Of a DNA stretch of 36,205 nt, positions 17,172 through 26,640 are shown piece by piece. The notes below the pieces were generated by a model. That model saw only the letters and a program-made list of their open reading frames with translations. It did not search any database and had not been told where the DNA came from. Made by a program: the position numbers and the translations under genes. Every line of letters begins with the position of its first letter. The first letter of the stretch is position 1. Origin of the DNA: Myxococcus xanthus (lineage in GTDB: Bacteria; Myxococcota; Myxococcia; Myxococcales; Myxococcaceae). The DNA lies in contig NZ_JABFNS010000096.1 of the NCBI RefSeq assembly GCF_013116825.1, positions 1 to 36,205 on the forward strand, written 5' to 3'.

Positions 17172-17295
17172 TCGTTCGACGCTGAAGCGAAACCGTGACG
17201 CGCCTGTCATGGGCGCGACCCGACGGCTGGCCGCCTGCACACGTCTACGTCACGAACCTTGAGTGGCGCCTGACCCACTGTTAGTGGGACCTGCA

Positions 17296-19401
17296 ATGAA
17301 TGCAGGGGATGTACCCGCATCAAGCGCGGCGGCCCAGCGCGCCATCTGGGCTCGACTGCGCGCGGCCATGGGCCGCTTCGTCCACGCCGCCCTGAGAGCG
17401 TCCAACCGCCTGCGGCTGCCCGGCCCCTCCGTCCTACCGGTAGCAGGCGCGGTGGTCGGCCTGTACAGCGGGCTGGCGGCCGGCATCTTCTCCAACCTCA
17501 TCGGGCTGGTGAGTGGGCTCACCTTCGGGGCGGCCTCGCTGAAGCACACGCTTCGCCAGGACCAGTTCCAATCGCTCATGGAGGCGTTCGCCGCGGCCCG
17601 CTGGCATCCGGAGTACGCCTTCATCGGCGTGCCCCTGGCATCCGGCGCGCTGCTGCTGGCGCGCATCATCGAGCCTGGCGGGCCCCGTGACGAGGTGAAG
17701 CGCCGGCTGCGCCTGCTGGCCCTGCTGGCCCTGGGCGGGCTGTCGCTCTACTACCCGCTGGTGGCGCTGTCCGCGCTCAACAGCGTGTTCGGACACAGCC
17801 ACAACCTGCCCGAGGCGCTGCCCCACCTGCCCTGGTGGCTGATGCTGCTGGCGCCCACGCTGGGCGGCGTGGTGGTGGGCCGGCTGCTTCGGGACAAGCC
17901 CGAGACGCATGGCCACGGCGTCCCCGAGGTGGTGCGGGCGGTGAAGAGTGGCGCCAACGCCCTGCCGGCGGACCGGGGCCTGCTGAAGCTGGTGGCGTCC
18001 GCCATCACCATTGGCAGCGGCGGCTCGGCGGGCCGCGAGGGGCCCATCGTCTACGGCGGCGCGGCGTTCGCTTCCACAGTGGGCCGGGTGCTGGGCTTCA
18101 GCCGCAAGGAGCTGTCCATCCTCCTGGCGTGCGGCGCGGGCGCGGGCATCTCCGCGTCCTTCAACGCCCCCATCGCCGGCGCCGTGTTCGCGATGGAAAT
18201 CATCCTTCGCGAGTTCGAGCTGCGCGTCTTCTCCCCCATCATCCTGGCCAGCGTGGCCGGCACCCTGGTGAGCCAGGGCGTCCTGGGGGAGTCCGCCATG
18301 CTCCGGCACGTCCCCTACGAACTGGTCAGCGGCGGCGAGGTGCTGGCCTACGCGGGCCTGGGCATCGCCTGTGGGCTGCTCGCCTTCACCTTCGTGCAGT
18401 TGCTGCACGGCATGGAGCACTACTTCCATGGCCATGGGAAGGACCGGCTGTCCCTGTGGCTGGGCAGCAAACCGCTGCCGCTGCGCGCGGGACTGGGCGG
18501 TCTGTGCGTCGGCATCCTGGCCTTCGCCAGCCCCACCGTCTGGGGCAGCGGGCACGACTACATCAACCTGGCCGCGCTGGGACGGCTGCCCTTCCTGTTC
18601 CTCATCACCGCGTGTCTGCTGAAGCTGGTGGCCACGGCCATCACCATCGGCTCGGGGGGCTCGGGCGGGACGTTCTTCCCGGCGGCGCTCATTGGCGCCA
18701 TGGCGGGCGGCGCCTTCGGCACCCTGGTGCACTACTTCTTCCCGGAGAGCACCGGCCCCAGTGGCGCGTATGCCCTGGTGGGCATGGGCGGCGCGGTGGC
18801 GGCGCTCACCCGTGGCCCGCTCACGGGAATGATGATGCTGTACGAGCTGAGCGGGAACCACGACATCATCCTGCCGCTGATGGTGACGTGCACCATCGCC
18901 TCGGCGCTCTGTCACTACCTCACCGAGCGGAAGACGCCGAAGGTCCAGAGCGACACGGACCTGCTGGAGGCCACCCCCGTCCGCTCGCTGATGACCCACC
19001 TGACACCCGTGCCCGCGGGCACGCCGCTGCGGGCGCTGACGGACCTGCTGCTCACCTCGGAGGCGGGCACCCTGCCCGTCCTGGACACCGTGGGCCGCAT
19101 CTACGGCACCGTGCAGGTGGAGCAACTGCGCGAAGTGTGGCGCGATGAATCCGTGTACCCGCTGCTGGTGGCCAGTGATTTGGCGCGCAAGCTGCCCGCG
19201 CTCTCCCCCGACGCGAACCTGTCCCATGCCCTCCACGTCATGGACCACGAGGACGTGGATGCCCTGCCCGTCAGCACCCCGGCGGGCAGCCCCACCTGCG
19301 GGCTGCTCACCCGCGCCGCGGTGCGCAGGTTCCTCTTCGCGCAGCATGCCCAGGCCCACGCGTCGGGCAACTACCCGGTCAGCCCCACCGAGGCGAGCTG
19401 A
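17296..19401 (+). CDS. ClC chloride channel/transporter with C-terminal CBS pair
   Basis: A 701-residue membrane protein of the ClC family. Selectivity-filter segments are present: GHGVPE (206-211), GSGGSAGREGP (240-250, with gating Glu248) and ISASFNAP (285-292). After the membrane core, two CBS domains follow (about 565-685: VRSLMTHLTPVPAG and DLARKLPALSPDANL). These usually bind nucleotides and regulate transport. At the position of the proton-relay glutamate of E. coli ClC (second Glu of IIEEM) this protein has Ile302 (AMEII), which argues against classical chloride/proton exchange. Residues about 80-180 are longer than in the short bacterial forms. The ATG at 17296 has GGGA 7 nt upstream. 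Ion specificity and mechanism are inferences. Confidence 0.95.
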   Translation: MNAGDVPASSAAAQRAIWARLRAAMGRFVHAALRASNRLRLPGPSVLPVAGAVVGLYSGLAAGIFSNLIGLVSGLTFGAASLKHTLRQDQFQSLMEAFAAARWHPEYAFIGVPLASGALLLARIIEPGGPRDEVKRRLRLLALLALGGLSLYYPLVALSALNSVFGHSHNLPEALPHLPWWLMLLAPTLGGVVVGRLLRDKPETHGHGVPEVVRAVKSGANALPADRGLLKLVASAITIGSGGSAGREGPIVYGGAAFASTVGRVLGFSRKELSILLACGAGAGISASFNAPIAGAVFAMEIILREFELRVFSPIILASVAGTLVSQGVLGESAMLRHVPYELVSGGEVLAYAGLGIACGLLAFTFVQLLHGMEHYFHGHGKDRLSLWLGSKPLPLRAGLGGLCVGILAFASPTVWGSGHDYINLAALGRLPFLFLITACLLKLVATAITIGSGGSGGTFFPAALIGAMAGGAFGTLVHYFFPESTGPSGAYALVGMGGAVAALTRGPLTGMMMLYELSGNHDIILPLMVTCTIASALCHYLTERKTPKVQSDTDLLEATPVRSLMTHLTPVPAGTPLRALTDLLLTSEAGTLPVLDTVGRIYGTVQVEQLREVWRDESVYPLLVASDLARKLPALSPDANLSHALHVMDHEDVDALPVSTPAGSPTCGLLTRAAVRRFLFAQHAQAHASGNYPVSPTEAS

Positions 19402-19413
19402 CGCCCCACCCGC

Positions 19414-20637
19414 TCAGTGCGTGGGGGTGCCCGCTGGAGACAGCACCCCCTGCGTGCCCACGAGGCTGGCGTAGGCGGAGAGGTAGCGGCTGGCCATCCG
19501 CCGGGGCGTGTACGTCAGCGCCCACGCCCGCGCGCGCAAGGCCAGCCGGGTGCGCAGCCCGGTGTCCTCGCGCAGCCGCTCCAGCGTCTCCACCAGGGCA
19601 TCCACGTCATCCGGGGGCACGAAGCACGCGGCTCCATCTCCCCACACCTCGCGCAGCGCCGGAATGTCGCCCAGCACCAGCGCGCAGCCGGACAGGGCCG
19701 CCTCCAGCGCGGTCAGGCCAAAGGGCGCGTAGCGGGCCGGCAGCACAAAGATGGATGCGCGCGACATCCACTCCGCCAGGACATGCGGCTCCAGGTGCCC
19801 CATCCACTGGAGGTGGCGCGGCTCCGCCTTCCGCTCGGAGGGATGGCGCGCGTCTCCCGCGAGCCGCACCGGCCACCCCAGGCGGGGCGCGGCGGCGTCC
19901 AGCACGGCGACATTCTTCGCGGCGTCCCACGGGCTGCCCACGCCAAGGATGAAGGGCTCCCGCTCCGAGCGAGGCGGCACCCGGTCCGCGCGCCGCCCAT
20001 GGGGGATGACCTCCGCGGCGGGCAGCGGGCCATAGTGCATCTGGAGGGACTCGAGCAGGTCCCGGCTCGGCGTCACCACCCGGCCCGCGGCGCCGAGGCC
20101 CGCGGTGACGGCCTCGCGATAGCGCGCATGGCACGCGGGCGCGTCCTCGCCCTTCACCGCCCGCCACCACGACAGGCGGCATGCGTGCCCCACCACCAGG
20201 GGCCGGTGCAGCCACGGCAGCGCCCCGTGCACGTAGCCGTTGAGGTGCACCACGTCCGGACGCACGCGGCGCTCCAGCGCGAGCAGCCAGTCGCCCGCCG
20301 CGCGCACGTCGTCCCACGGGTCCTCCATCCACTCCAACCGGAAGCGCCCTTCCTCCACCGTGAGATTGGGAATGCCCCGCGCCTCCGCCCACTGCGCGTT
20401 GGTGAGCGGCGCCCCCATGGTCGCCAGCGTCACCTCCACCCCGTGCGGCGCTAGCGCCCGGGTCAGCTCCAGCGCGTAGGTCCAGACGTCGCCCACCGCG
20501 TCGGCCGTCATCAGCACCCGCCGCACCATCCGGTTCGACGTGACGTCATTGCCGGGCGCATGCCTGCCCTCGTGGGGTGGGGCATGGGTCTCCTGGCCTT
20601 CCATTCCACTCGCCATGCGCATCCGCTGACTGTTCAT
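19414..20637 (-). CDS. GT4-family glycosyltransferase
   Basis: A 407-residue GT-B fold enzyme expected to transfer a sugar from a nucleotide donor. The core begins at about residue 38 (VRRVLMTADAVGD) with a Rossmann start. The donor half has LGVGSPWDAAKN (231-242, with the conserved Lys241) and the block ARYAPFGLTALEAALSGCAL. In that block the usual E-x7-E motif reads Ala304-x7-Glu312, so the first Glu is missing. The N-terminal 36 residues are His/Pro-rich and low complexity. ATG 20637 is chosen because GGGGGGA precedes it; ATG 20529 would give just the core. It is convergent with the ClC gene (12 nt) and divergent from the GNAT gene. The acceptor is unknown. Confidence 0.9.
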   Translation of the reverse strand: MNSQRMRMASGMEGQETHAPPHEGRHAPGNDVTSNRMVRRVLMTADAVGDVWTYALELTRALAPHGVEVTLATMGAPLTNAQWAEARGIPNLTVEEGRFRLEWMEDPWDDVRAAGDWLLALERRVRPDVVHLNGYVHGALPWLHRPLVVGHACRLSWWRAVKGEDAPACHARYREAVTAGLGAAGRVVTPSRDLLESLQMHYGPLPAAEVIPHGRRADRVPPRSEREPFILGVGSPWDAAKNVAVLDAAAPRLGWPVRLAGDARHPSERKAEPRHLQWMGHLEPHVLAEWMSRASIFVLPARYAPFGLTALEAALSGCALVLGDIPALREVWGDGAACFVPPDDVDALVETLERLREDTGLRTRLALRARAWALTYTPRRMASRYLSAYASLVGTQGVLSPAGTPTH

Positions 20638-20863
20638 GGTCCCCCCGCAGAGCCCCGGATTCGTGGAGGGCAACGTAGGCCGAGCGCCCCCATGGGAGGA
20701 TTGCCCCACCGCGCCCCTTCCCTGCATGACACCCGATGGATGGCGAGACGAAGACCCGCCCAGGCCACTCCTCGTCCGTCCGCGACGGCCCGGCAGATAC
20801 CCTTCGCCCCCCCCTGGCCGACAGGCTCCCGAAGGGTCATGCTGGGAACACGAGAGGCCCTCC

Positions 20864-21376
20864 ATGGAGATTCTCCGAGCGACTCCGTCCGAGCACACGC
20901 TGCTTCGCAACCTCTACCCGCTCTACCTCCATGACCTGAGCGAGTTCGGCGTCGACTACGCCCTGGACGAGCAGGGGCGCTGGCGGCCGGACTTCCTGCC
21001 CACGTGGTTGATTCCCGCCCCCGAGGTCCACCCCCTGCTGCTGCGCTGGGAGGGCCGCGTCGTGGGCTTCGCCTTCGTGGGACAGTCCCCCTTCCCCTAC
21101 ATGACGCCTGGACGCGACTTCCGGATGAGCGAGTTCTTCATCCTGCGAAACGAGCGGCGCATCGGCCTGGGACGGCTCGCGGCCAGGGCCGTGTTCGACC
21201 GCTTCCCAGGCATCTGGGAGCTGTCCCAACTGCCACGCAACCGCCCCGCCATCGCCTTCTGGCGCAGGGTCATCCACGAGTACACGGGGGGCGCCTTCGA
21301 GGACACCTTCATCGATGGTTCCCCCGCGCAGGTCTTCGACAGCCGGCAGCGCGTGGCGCCCGCGCAGGGACGGTAG
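20864..21376 (+). CDS. GNAT-family N-acetyltransferase
   Basis: A 170-residue protein with GNAT features. The acetyl-CoA pyrophosphate-binding signature appears as RRIGLGRLAARAVFD (99-113), preceded by the beta strand MSEFFILRNE and followed by NRPAIAFWRRVI, the usual end of the fold. The substrate, a protein, small molecule or antibiotic, cannot be told. The ATG at 20864 has GAGAGG 7 nt upstream, so the longer open frame back to 20636 is not used. It is divergent from the glycosyltransferase with a 226-bp gap in which I see no further gene. It is convergent with the peroxiredoxin gene. Confidence 0.88.
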   Translation: MEILRATPSEHTLLRNLYPLYLHDLSEFGVDYALDEQGRWRPDFLPTWLIPAPEVHPLLLRWEGRVVGFAFVGQSPFPYMTPGRDFRMSEFFILRNERRIGLGRLAARAVFDRFPGIWELSQLPRNRPAIAFWRRVIHEYTGGAFEDTFIDGSPAQVFDSRQRVAPAQGR

Positions 21377-21393
21377 CCACGTGCCTCGCGCGG

Positions 21394-21945
21394 CTACTTC
21401 GTGCCCGAATCCGGCGTCTTCGCGTCCGCGCCGGCCGGCTTGCGCAGCGGGCACGCGACAATCGCCCCGTGCGGGTTGATGGCGTCGTTGCCGGACTCGA
21501 CCTTGAGAATCTTCAGGCCCTCCCCCACGACGAACGTGTACCGCTTCGGCACCGACAGCAGCGGCATCTTCACGTCATAGGCGGAGACAATCTTCCCTTC
21601 AGGGTCGGGGATGAACGGGAACGGCGCCTTCAGCTCGGCCTTGAAGCGCGTGAGCGTCTCCGCGTCATCCATGCTGATGGCCAACACCTGCCCCTGCGCC
21701 TTCTCCACGTCCGCGTAACGGTCCCTGTACGCCTTGAGCTCGCGGGTGCAGCCGCCCGTGAAGGCCTTGGGGAAGAAGGCCAGGATGACGGGGCCCTTCT
21801 TCACCATCTCCGACAACGTGTAGACGTTCCCCTCGGAGTCCTTCGCCGTGAAGTCCGGCGCCGTCTCTCCGGCCTGGGGAATGGCACCGCTGAAGAATCC
21901 CGCAACGAGCAATGGCACGAGCATGGGCGGGACTAGACAGGACAT
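21394..21945 (-). CDS. Exported peroxiredoxin (AhpC/TSA, BCP-like)
   Basis: A 183-residue thioredoxin-fold peroxidase reducing peroxides. The peroxidatic site is Thr63-x-x-Cys66 (FTGGCTREL), preceded by VILAFFPKA. The only other Cys in the mature part is near the C-terminus (IVACPL), a possible resolving residue. The N-terminus ([19 protein letters not shown]) is a probable signal peptide or anchor, placing the enzyme outside the cytoplasm. ATG 21945 is used, with ATG 21924 also possible. Its start is 27 nt downstream of the amidohydrolase stop on the same strand, so the two are likely co-transcribed. The electron donor is unknown. Confidence 0.9.
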   Translation of the reverse strand: MSCLVPPMLVPLLVAGFFSGAIPQAGETAPDFTAKDSEGNVYTLSEMVKKGPVILAFFPKAFTGGCTRELKAYRDRYADVEKAQGQVLAISMDDAETLTRFKAELKAPFPFIPDPEGKIVSAYDVKMPLLSVPKRYTFVVGEGLKILKVESGNDAINPHGAIVACPLRKPAGADAKTPDSGTK

Positions 21946-21972
21946 CCCGCCCCCGGACAAGGCAGAGGCGGG

Positions 21973-23343
21973 CTACTTCTTCGCCGCCTCCGCCATCCGC
22001 GCCCACACCGCCGACGCGGCCTCGCGCGCCTGCTCCGCCACCACGGAGGGGCTCACCGACAGCGGCCGGCGCGCCCACATGCGCCACACGCCATCCACCA
22101 TCACCGCCTCCACGTGCCGGCTGCCCAGGCCGAACACCACGTGCCAGGCCAGGTTCTCCGCCGTCAGCGGCGTGGCCGGCAGGTAGTCCAGGATGAGCAG
22201 GTCCGCGAGCGAGCCCTCGCGCATGGGCCCCACCGATGCGTCGAAAATCTGCGACGCCATGCGGTGCCCGTTGGCCAGGTAGCGCAGCACATCGATGGGC
22301 TGCCCCGCCTCACGTGAGCGCAGGTACGCCGCCTGCGCCTCCGCGAACAGGTCCGCCGACACGCCATCCGCGCCCAGCGTGGCCCGGGCCCCGAACTTCA
22401 GCGCCGGCGCGTACCCCACCTCCAGCCCCTGGTTGGCGCGCGGCGTGTGCACCAGCCACGCACCGGTGGCAATCACCTGCGCCAGGTCCGCCCAGTCCAG
22501 GTGGCCCACGTGCGCCAGCTGGCTCTTGGGCGACAGCAGGCCCGCCTCCAGCAACCGTGACACCGGCGAGGCACCGTAGTTCTCGTTGGACAGGCGCTCG
22601 TCGAGCGGGTCCTCCGCGAGCGGCAGGTGCAGGCCGCCATCGCCCAGCGCCTTCAGCGCCTCCGCCAGACCTGACAGCGCATCCGGCCCGATGGTGAAGC
22701 TCGGCGCCGCGCCCACCTGCCCCCGGAAGCGCCCCTTCGCCTTCTTCGCGAAGCTGACCGTCTCGTCCAGCCCCTCCTCGCGGCCGAGCGCGCCCTGGCG
22801 ATCCGACACCGCGTAGGCGAGCACGCCGCGCACGCCCACCTCATGGAGCCCGCGCGCCAGCCGCACCAGCGAACCCGAAATCGCCTTGGGCGAGGAGTGC
22901 AAATCGCACACGGTGGTGGTGCCGCACTGAAGCGCCTCCAGCCCTCCGGCACAGCCCGCCACCTGCACGGCGTCCAGGTCGAGCGCGTTCTCGTACGGCC
23001 AGGCCACCTGCTCGAGGATTTCCTGGTAGGTCTCCAGCGGCGGGCGCGGCATGCCACGGCCCAGCACCGCGTACAGGCGGTGGTGCGCGCTCACCAGCCC
23101 CGGGAAGACGAGCTTGCCCGACAGCGCCACGACTTCGTCATCCGGTCCCGGCGTCAGGTCCGGCCCACGGGCGACGATTCGCTCTCCTTCGATGCGCAGG
23201 TCCACGCGCTCGACCAGCGCCGGCTCCAGTTCGACGACGTAACCACCCTTGAGGACTGTGCCCAACCATCCCTCCGGCCGCAGCGCGTGCGTGTGTCTGG
23301 GCCACCTCCCGCCAGGCCCACGAGACAGGACGGACGTTAACAT
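21973..23343 (-). CDS. SsnA-like amidohydrolase with degenerate metal site
   Basis: A 456-residue protein of the amidohydrolase superfamily, closest in style to the putative aminohydrolase SsnA of the purine/selenium-dependent hydroxylase clusters. Shared landmarks are FPGLVSAHHRLYAVLGRGM, a GLHLPLAED block, LAHVG and LGADGVSADLF. The metal site is not intact. The first HxH motif is His87-His88-Arg89, so the second ligand is Arg. The His normally found in the HxHxAE motif is Pro241. His278 and Asp326 remain. It may bind no metal or a different one, and could be a pseudoenzyme. ATG 23343 has GGGAG 5 nt upstream. It probably forms an operon with the peroxiredoxin downstream and is divergent from the Ser/Thr kinase. 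Confidence 0.87.
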   Translation of the reverse strand: MLTSVLSRGPGGRWPRHTHALRPEGWLGTVLKGGYVVELEPALVERVDLRIEGERIVARGPDLTPGPDDEVVALSGKLVFPGLVSAHHRLYAVLGRGMPRPPLETYQEILEQVAWPYENALDLDAVQVAGCAGGLEALQCGTTTVCDLHSSPKAISGSLVRLARGLHEVGVRGVLAYAVSDRQGALGREEGLDETVSFAKKAKGRFRGQVGAAPSFTIGPDALSGLAEALKALGDGGLHLPLAEDPLDERLSNENYGASPVSRLLEAGLLSPKSQLAHVGHLDWADLAQVIATGAWLVHTPRANQGLEVGYAPALKFGARATLGADGVSADLFAEAQAAYLRSREAGQPIDVLRYLANGHRMASQIFDASVGPMREGSLADLLILDYLPATPLTAENLAWHVVFGLGSRHVEAVMVDGVWRMWARRPLSVSPSVVAEQAREAASAVWARMAEAAKK

Positions 23344-23444
23344 TCCCGCTCCCTCGCGCGAGCGGGGAGGTAGATGACCCCCACCCGCCGTAATGGCCAC
23401 AACACTGTGCGCGGGCGCGCGCCTACACGTAGACTGCGCGCACT

Positions 23445-25547
23445 TTGGAGCCGGAGCAGAACCCCTATCAGGTGGGTCGCTACCGACTGTCCGCGCGAAT
23501 CGCGACAGGCGGCATGGCGGAGGTGTACCTGGGCCGCCGCATCGAGGACGACGGCAGCCGTGGGCCCTCGGTCGCGGTGAAGCGGTTGATGCCGCACCTC
23601 GCCTCGGACCGGCGCGTGGTGCAGATGTTCCTCAACGAGGCTCGCATCACCGCGCAGGTGCGACACCCCAACGTCGTCACCATCATCGAGCTGGGCATGG
23701 AGGGCACCGAGCCCTTCATCGCCATGGAGCTGCTGGAGGGACGTTCGTTCGCCGAGCTGCGTCAGGAGGCCGCCGAGCACGGACACCGCGTGCCGCTGGG
23801 CATCACCCTGCGCGTGCTGGTGGAGGCCTGCCGGGGCCTGGACGCGGCGCACCGCGCCGTGGATGAAGCGGGCCGGCCGCTGCGCATCGTCCACCGCGAC
23901 TTCACGCCCGACAACATCCACGTGGGTGTGAATGGCGCGGTGAAGGTCATCGACTTCGGCATCGCCAAGGCGGACGCGCTGGGCTCGGGCACGGAGCCCG
24001 GCACCCTCAAGGGCAAGTTCTTCTACATGTCGCCGGAGATGATTGCCGGCAAGCCGGTGGACCACCGCGCCGACCTGTTCGCCGCGGGCGTCATGCTCTA
24101 CGAGCAGCTCTGTGGCCGCCGGCCCTTCACCGGGCTGTCCGCCGACGAGGTGCTGGGCCGCATCGCGGAGGGACGCCCCAAGCCGCCCACCGCCTTCGAC
24201 CCGTCCGTGCCCACCGCGCTGGAGCTGGTGTGCCTCACCGCGCTGGCCCGCGAGCCGGCCGCGCGCTTCGACAGCCTGGAAGACTTCATCGCCGCCATCG
24301 AAGCGATTGGTGGCGCAGCGGAGATGGCCACGCCCGAGCAGTTGGCCGCCTACGTGGATTCGCTCTTCCCTCCGGACCGCGACCCCAAGCGACTGGCCCT
24401 GCGTCGCGCGCGGCTCGCGGACCCGTCCCACGGAAGTACGCCGGCGCCCCACACCCGGCCCATCCTGGGCGGGGGCGACGCGCCCACCGCGTGGCCCCAG
24501 GTCTCGCGGACCACGAATCCCGACGCGGCGACGGTGGCGGGCGCCACGCGGAAGGAACCCACGGGCACGGCCGCCTCCACCGCCCAGGATGAACATGCCC
24601 CGAGCAGGCGACGCTCGCGCATGGTCCCGCTCATCGCGGGCGTGCTCGCGCTGGGAGCCGCGGGCGCGGGCGCGACGTGGTTCCTCACGCGTCCCGCGGC
24701 GCCCCCCGCCGAGCGCCTGGCCCGGGCGGAGTCCGCCTCCACGGCGGATGCGAAGGCGGCGGCCCTGGAGGGACTGGCGTCGGATGACCGGGCGAGCGCG
24801 GAGGAGCTGAGCCGGGCGGGCGCGCTGCTGCTGGACGCCGGCGCGCACGCGCAGGCCCTGGCCCTGGCGGATGGCTTCGCCGCGCGCTTTCCCATGCACA
24901 TCGAGGCGCACCTCATCGCCGCGCGCGCCGCCACGGAGTTGCGACTGGGCAAGCGGGCCGAGCGCGCCATCGAGGAGGCCACCGCGCTGGCCCCCAAGGA
25001 CCTCCGGCCACCGCTGGCGCTGGCCGAGCTGCGCGAGCGTCAGGGGGACATCTCGGGCGCGCTGGCCGCGCTGGCCACGGTCCACGCCCGGAAGCCCGGC
25101 TCCTCGGAGGTGACGCCCCGCTACGGCCTGCTGCTCTCGCAGAGTGGCCGGTTGGATGAGGCCGCCAGCGTGCTCTCCGCGTGGACGCGCTCCCACGATG
25201 ACGCCGCCAGCCTCGCCGAGCTGGGCTTCGTGCGCTTCCGACAGCAGCGCGTGGACGAGGCCGCCACCCTGCTCAAGCGCGCGATTCGGAAGGCGCCCAA
25301 GCTCGCCGTGGCGCACTACTACCTGGGGGCCGTGCTCTTCCGGCAAGGCGACACCGCGGGCGCCGAGCGTGCCTACGTCGAAGCGGACCGGCTCTCTCCC
25401 GAGGACCCACGAGCGCTGGCCTCCCGTTGCCAGCTCCACGCCCACACCGGCAACACGGCGGGGGTCACCGAGGTGAAGCGCGCCTTGTCCGAGCGCTTCC
25501 CGGCGCGCGCGGAGGCCCTGGCCGCGGAGTGCGTCGCGGTGAAATGA
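23445..25547 (+). CDS. Membrane Ser/Thr protein kinase with C-terminal TPR domain
   Basis: A 700-residue Hanks-type kinase. The kinase domain (about 12-290) has the glycine loop IATGGMAEVYLG, Lys46, Glu65, the catalytic loop HRDFTPDN (150-157), DFG (170-172) and YMSPE, so all catalytic residues are present. A Pro/Thr-rich linker follows, then one transmembrane segment (about 393-414). The remainder (about 415-700) consists of TPR-like helical pairs, placed on the far side of the membrane if the kinase is cytoplasmic. The start is a TTG at 23445, directly before the domain, with no ribosome binding site but a TAGACT box at 23430-23435. It may lead a short + strand run with the esterase and deacetylase genes. 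Confidence 0.94.
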   Translation: MEPEQNPYQVGRYRLSARIATGGMAEVYLGRRIEDDGSRGPSVAVKRLMPHLASDRRVVQMFLNEARITAQVRHPNVVTIIELGMEGTEPFIAMELLEGRSFAELRQEAAEHGHRVPLGITLRVLVEACRGLDAAHRAVDEAGRPLRIVHRDFTPDNIHVGVNGAVKVIDFGIAKADALGSGTEPGTLKGKFFYMSPEMIAGKPVDHRADLFAAGVMLYEQLCGRRPFTGLSADEVLGRIAEGRPKPPTAFDPSVPTALELVCLTALAREPAARFDSLEDFIAAIEAIGGAAEMATPEQLAAYVDSLFPPDRDPKRLALRRARLADPSHGSTPAPHTRPILGGGDAPTAWPQVSRTTNPDAATVAGATRKEPTGTAASTAQDEHAPSRRRSRMVPLIAGVLALGAAGAGATWFLTRPAAPPAERLARAESASTADAKAAALEGLASDDRASAEELSRAGALLLDAGAHAQALALADGFAARFPMHIEAHLIAARAATELRLGKRAERAIEEATALAPKDLRPPLALAELRERQGDISGALAALATVHARKPGSSEVTPRYGLLLSQSGRLDEAASVLSAWTRSHDDAASLAELGFVRFRQQRVDEAATLLKRAIRKAPKLAVAHYYLGAVLFRQGDTAGAERAYVEADRLSPEDPRALASRCQLHAHTGNTAGVTEVKRALSERFPARAEALAAECVAVK

Positions 25548-25594
25548 CGCCGACACTTCGTGCGTCACGGCTCCGGCTCCTTAACTTCGAGGCC

Positions 25595-26617
25595 ATGCGC
25601 TTTCGCAGAACTCGCCTCGCCCTCGGAGTCCTGCTCGCTGGTGTCACGGCGTGCTCGTCCTCGGACACTTCCCGCCGGCCCACGGAGGATGCCGGCATCG
25701 TCCCTCCCACGGGTGAGGAGCCCGCGGTGCCGGAGCGCACGGCCTGCACCGGCCTCACGGTGGGGCCCGGCACCTACGACTGGACGGTGGCGCACGACGG
25801 GCGCACCCGCCACTACCGCGTCCACGTCCCGCCGGGCTACGACGCCACCCGGCCCACCGCCGCCGTGGTGGCCTTCCATGGCCTCGGCTCCAACGAGGTG
25901 GAGATGGAGGGGCTGATGCGCCTGTCCACGCTGGCCGACACGGAGGGCTTCCTCGCCGTGTATCCCCGGGGCCTCAGCGCCTCCGAAATCAATCACCAGG
26001 GGACTGACGGCACCGACCGGGGGTGGAACGCGGGCGCGTGCTGCGGCCCCGCCTGGACGGCGAAGGTCGATGACGTGGGCTTCGTGGACACGTTGCTGGC
26101 GGACCTGGACACGCGCGTGTGCGTGGACACGCGCCGGACCTTCGCCACGGGCTTCTCCAACGGTGGCTTCTTCTCGTACCAACTGGCCTGCCAGCGCGCG
26201 AGCCGCTTCGCCGCCATCGCCCCCGTGGCGGGCATGGAGGGCGCCACGCCCTGCAACCCGTCGCGCCCCGTGCCGGTGCTGCACATGCACGGCACCGCCG
26301 ACCCGGTCATCCGCTACCAGGGTGGCAACAACCTGGGCCCCTTCGGCGGCACCTACCCGTCCGCCGAGGAGTCCGTGCGCCGCTGGGCCGAGCGCAACGG
26401 CTGTACGGGCCCCACCGTGGAGACGTACCAGCAGGGCGACAGCACCTGCACCGCCGCCACCGGGTGCAGCCCGGAGTCCGCCACCGCGTCCCTGTGCACG
26501 GTGCAGGGCGGCCAGCACACCTGGCCCGGCTTCACGGGCTTCAACCACGGCGGCACACCCCACCTGGACGCCACGCGCGAAGCGTGGAAGTTCTTCCAGG
26601 CACGCCCCCGGCCCTGA
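25595..26617 (+). CDS. Lipoprotein esterase of the PHB depolymerase/feruloyl esterase type
   Basis: A 340-residue alpha/beta hydrolase. The N-terminus is a lipoprotein signal (LLAGVTAC, lipidated Cys20), so it is anchored in a membrane, probably outside the cytoplasm. The catalytic triad can be read as Ser188 (GFSNGG), Asp236 (HGTADPV) and His308 (GGQHTWPG). The strand AAVVAFHGLGSN supplies the oxyanion-hole region. The family (COG3509, LpqC-like) includes polyhydroxybutyrate depolymerases and feruloyl/acetylxylan esterases. Ten or more Cys in the mature part suggest disulfides in an exported protein. The ATG at 25595 has GAGG close upstream. It begins 47 nt after the kinase stop and is followed 23 nt later by a carbohydrate deacetylase gene, so polysaccharide processing is a reasonable guess. 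Confidence 0.9.
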   Translation: MRFRRTRLALGVLLAGVTACSSSDTSRRPTEDAGIVPPTGEEPAVPERTACTGLTVGPGTYDWTVAHDGRTRHYRVHVPPGYDATRPTAAVVAFHGLGSNEVEMEGLMRLSTLADTEGFLAVYPRGLSASEINHQGTDGTDRGWNAGACCGPAWTAKVDDVGFVDTLLADLDTRVCVDTRRTFATGFSNGGFFSYQLACQRASRFAAIAPVAGMEGATPCNPSRPVPVLHMHGTADPVIRYQGGNNLGPFGGTYPSAEESVRRWAERNGCTGPTVETYQQGDSTCTAATGCSPESATASLCTVQGGQHTWPGFTGFNHGGTPHLDATREAWKFFQARPRP

Positions 26618-26640
26618 GCCCACCGCGAGGAGACCCCGCC

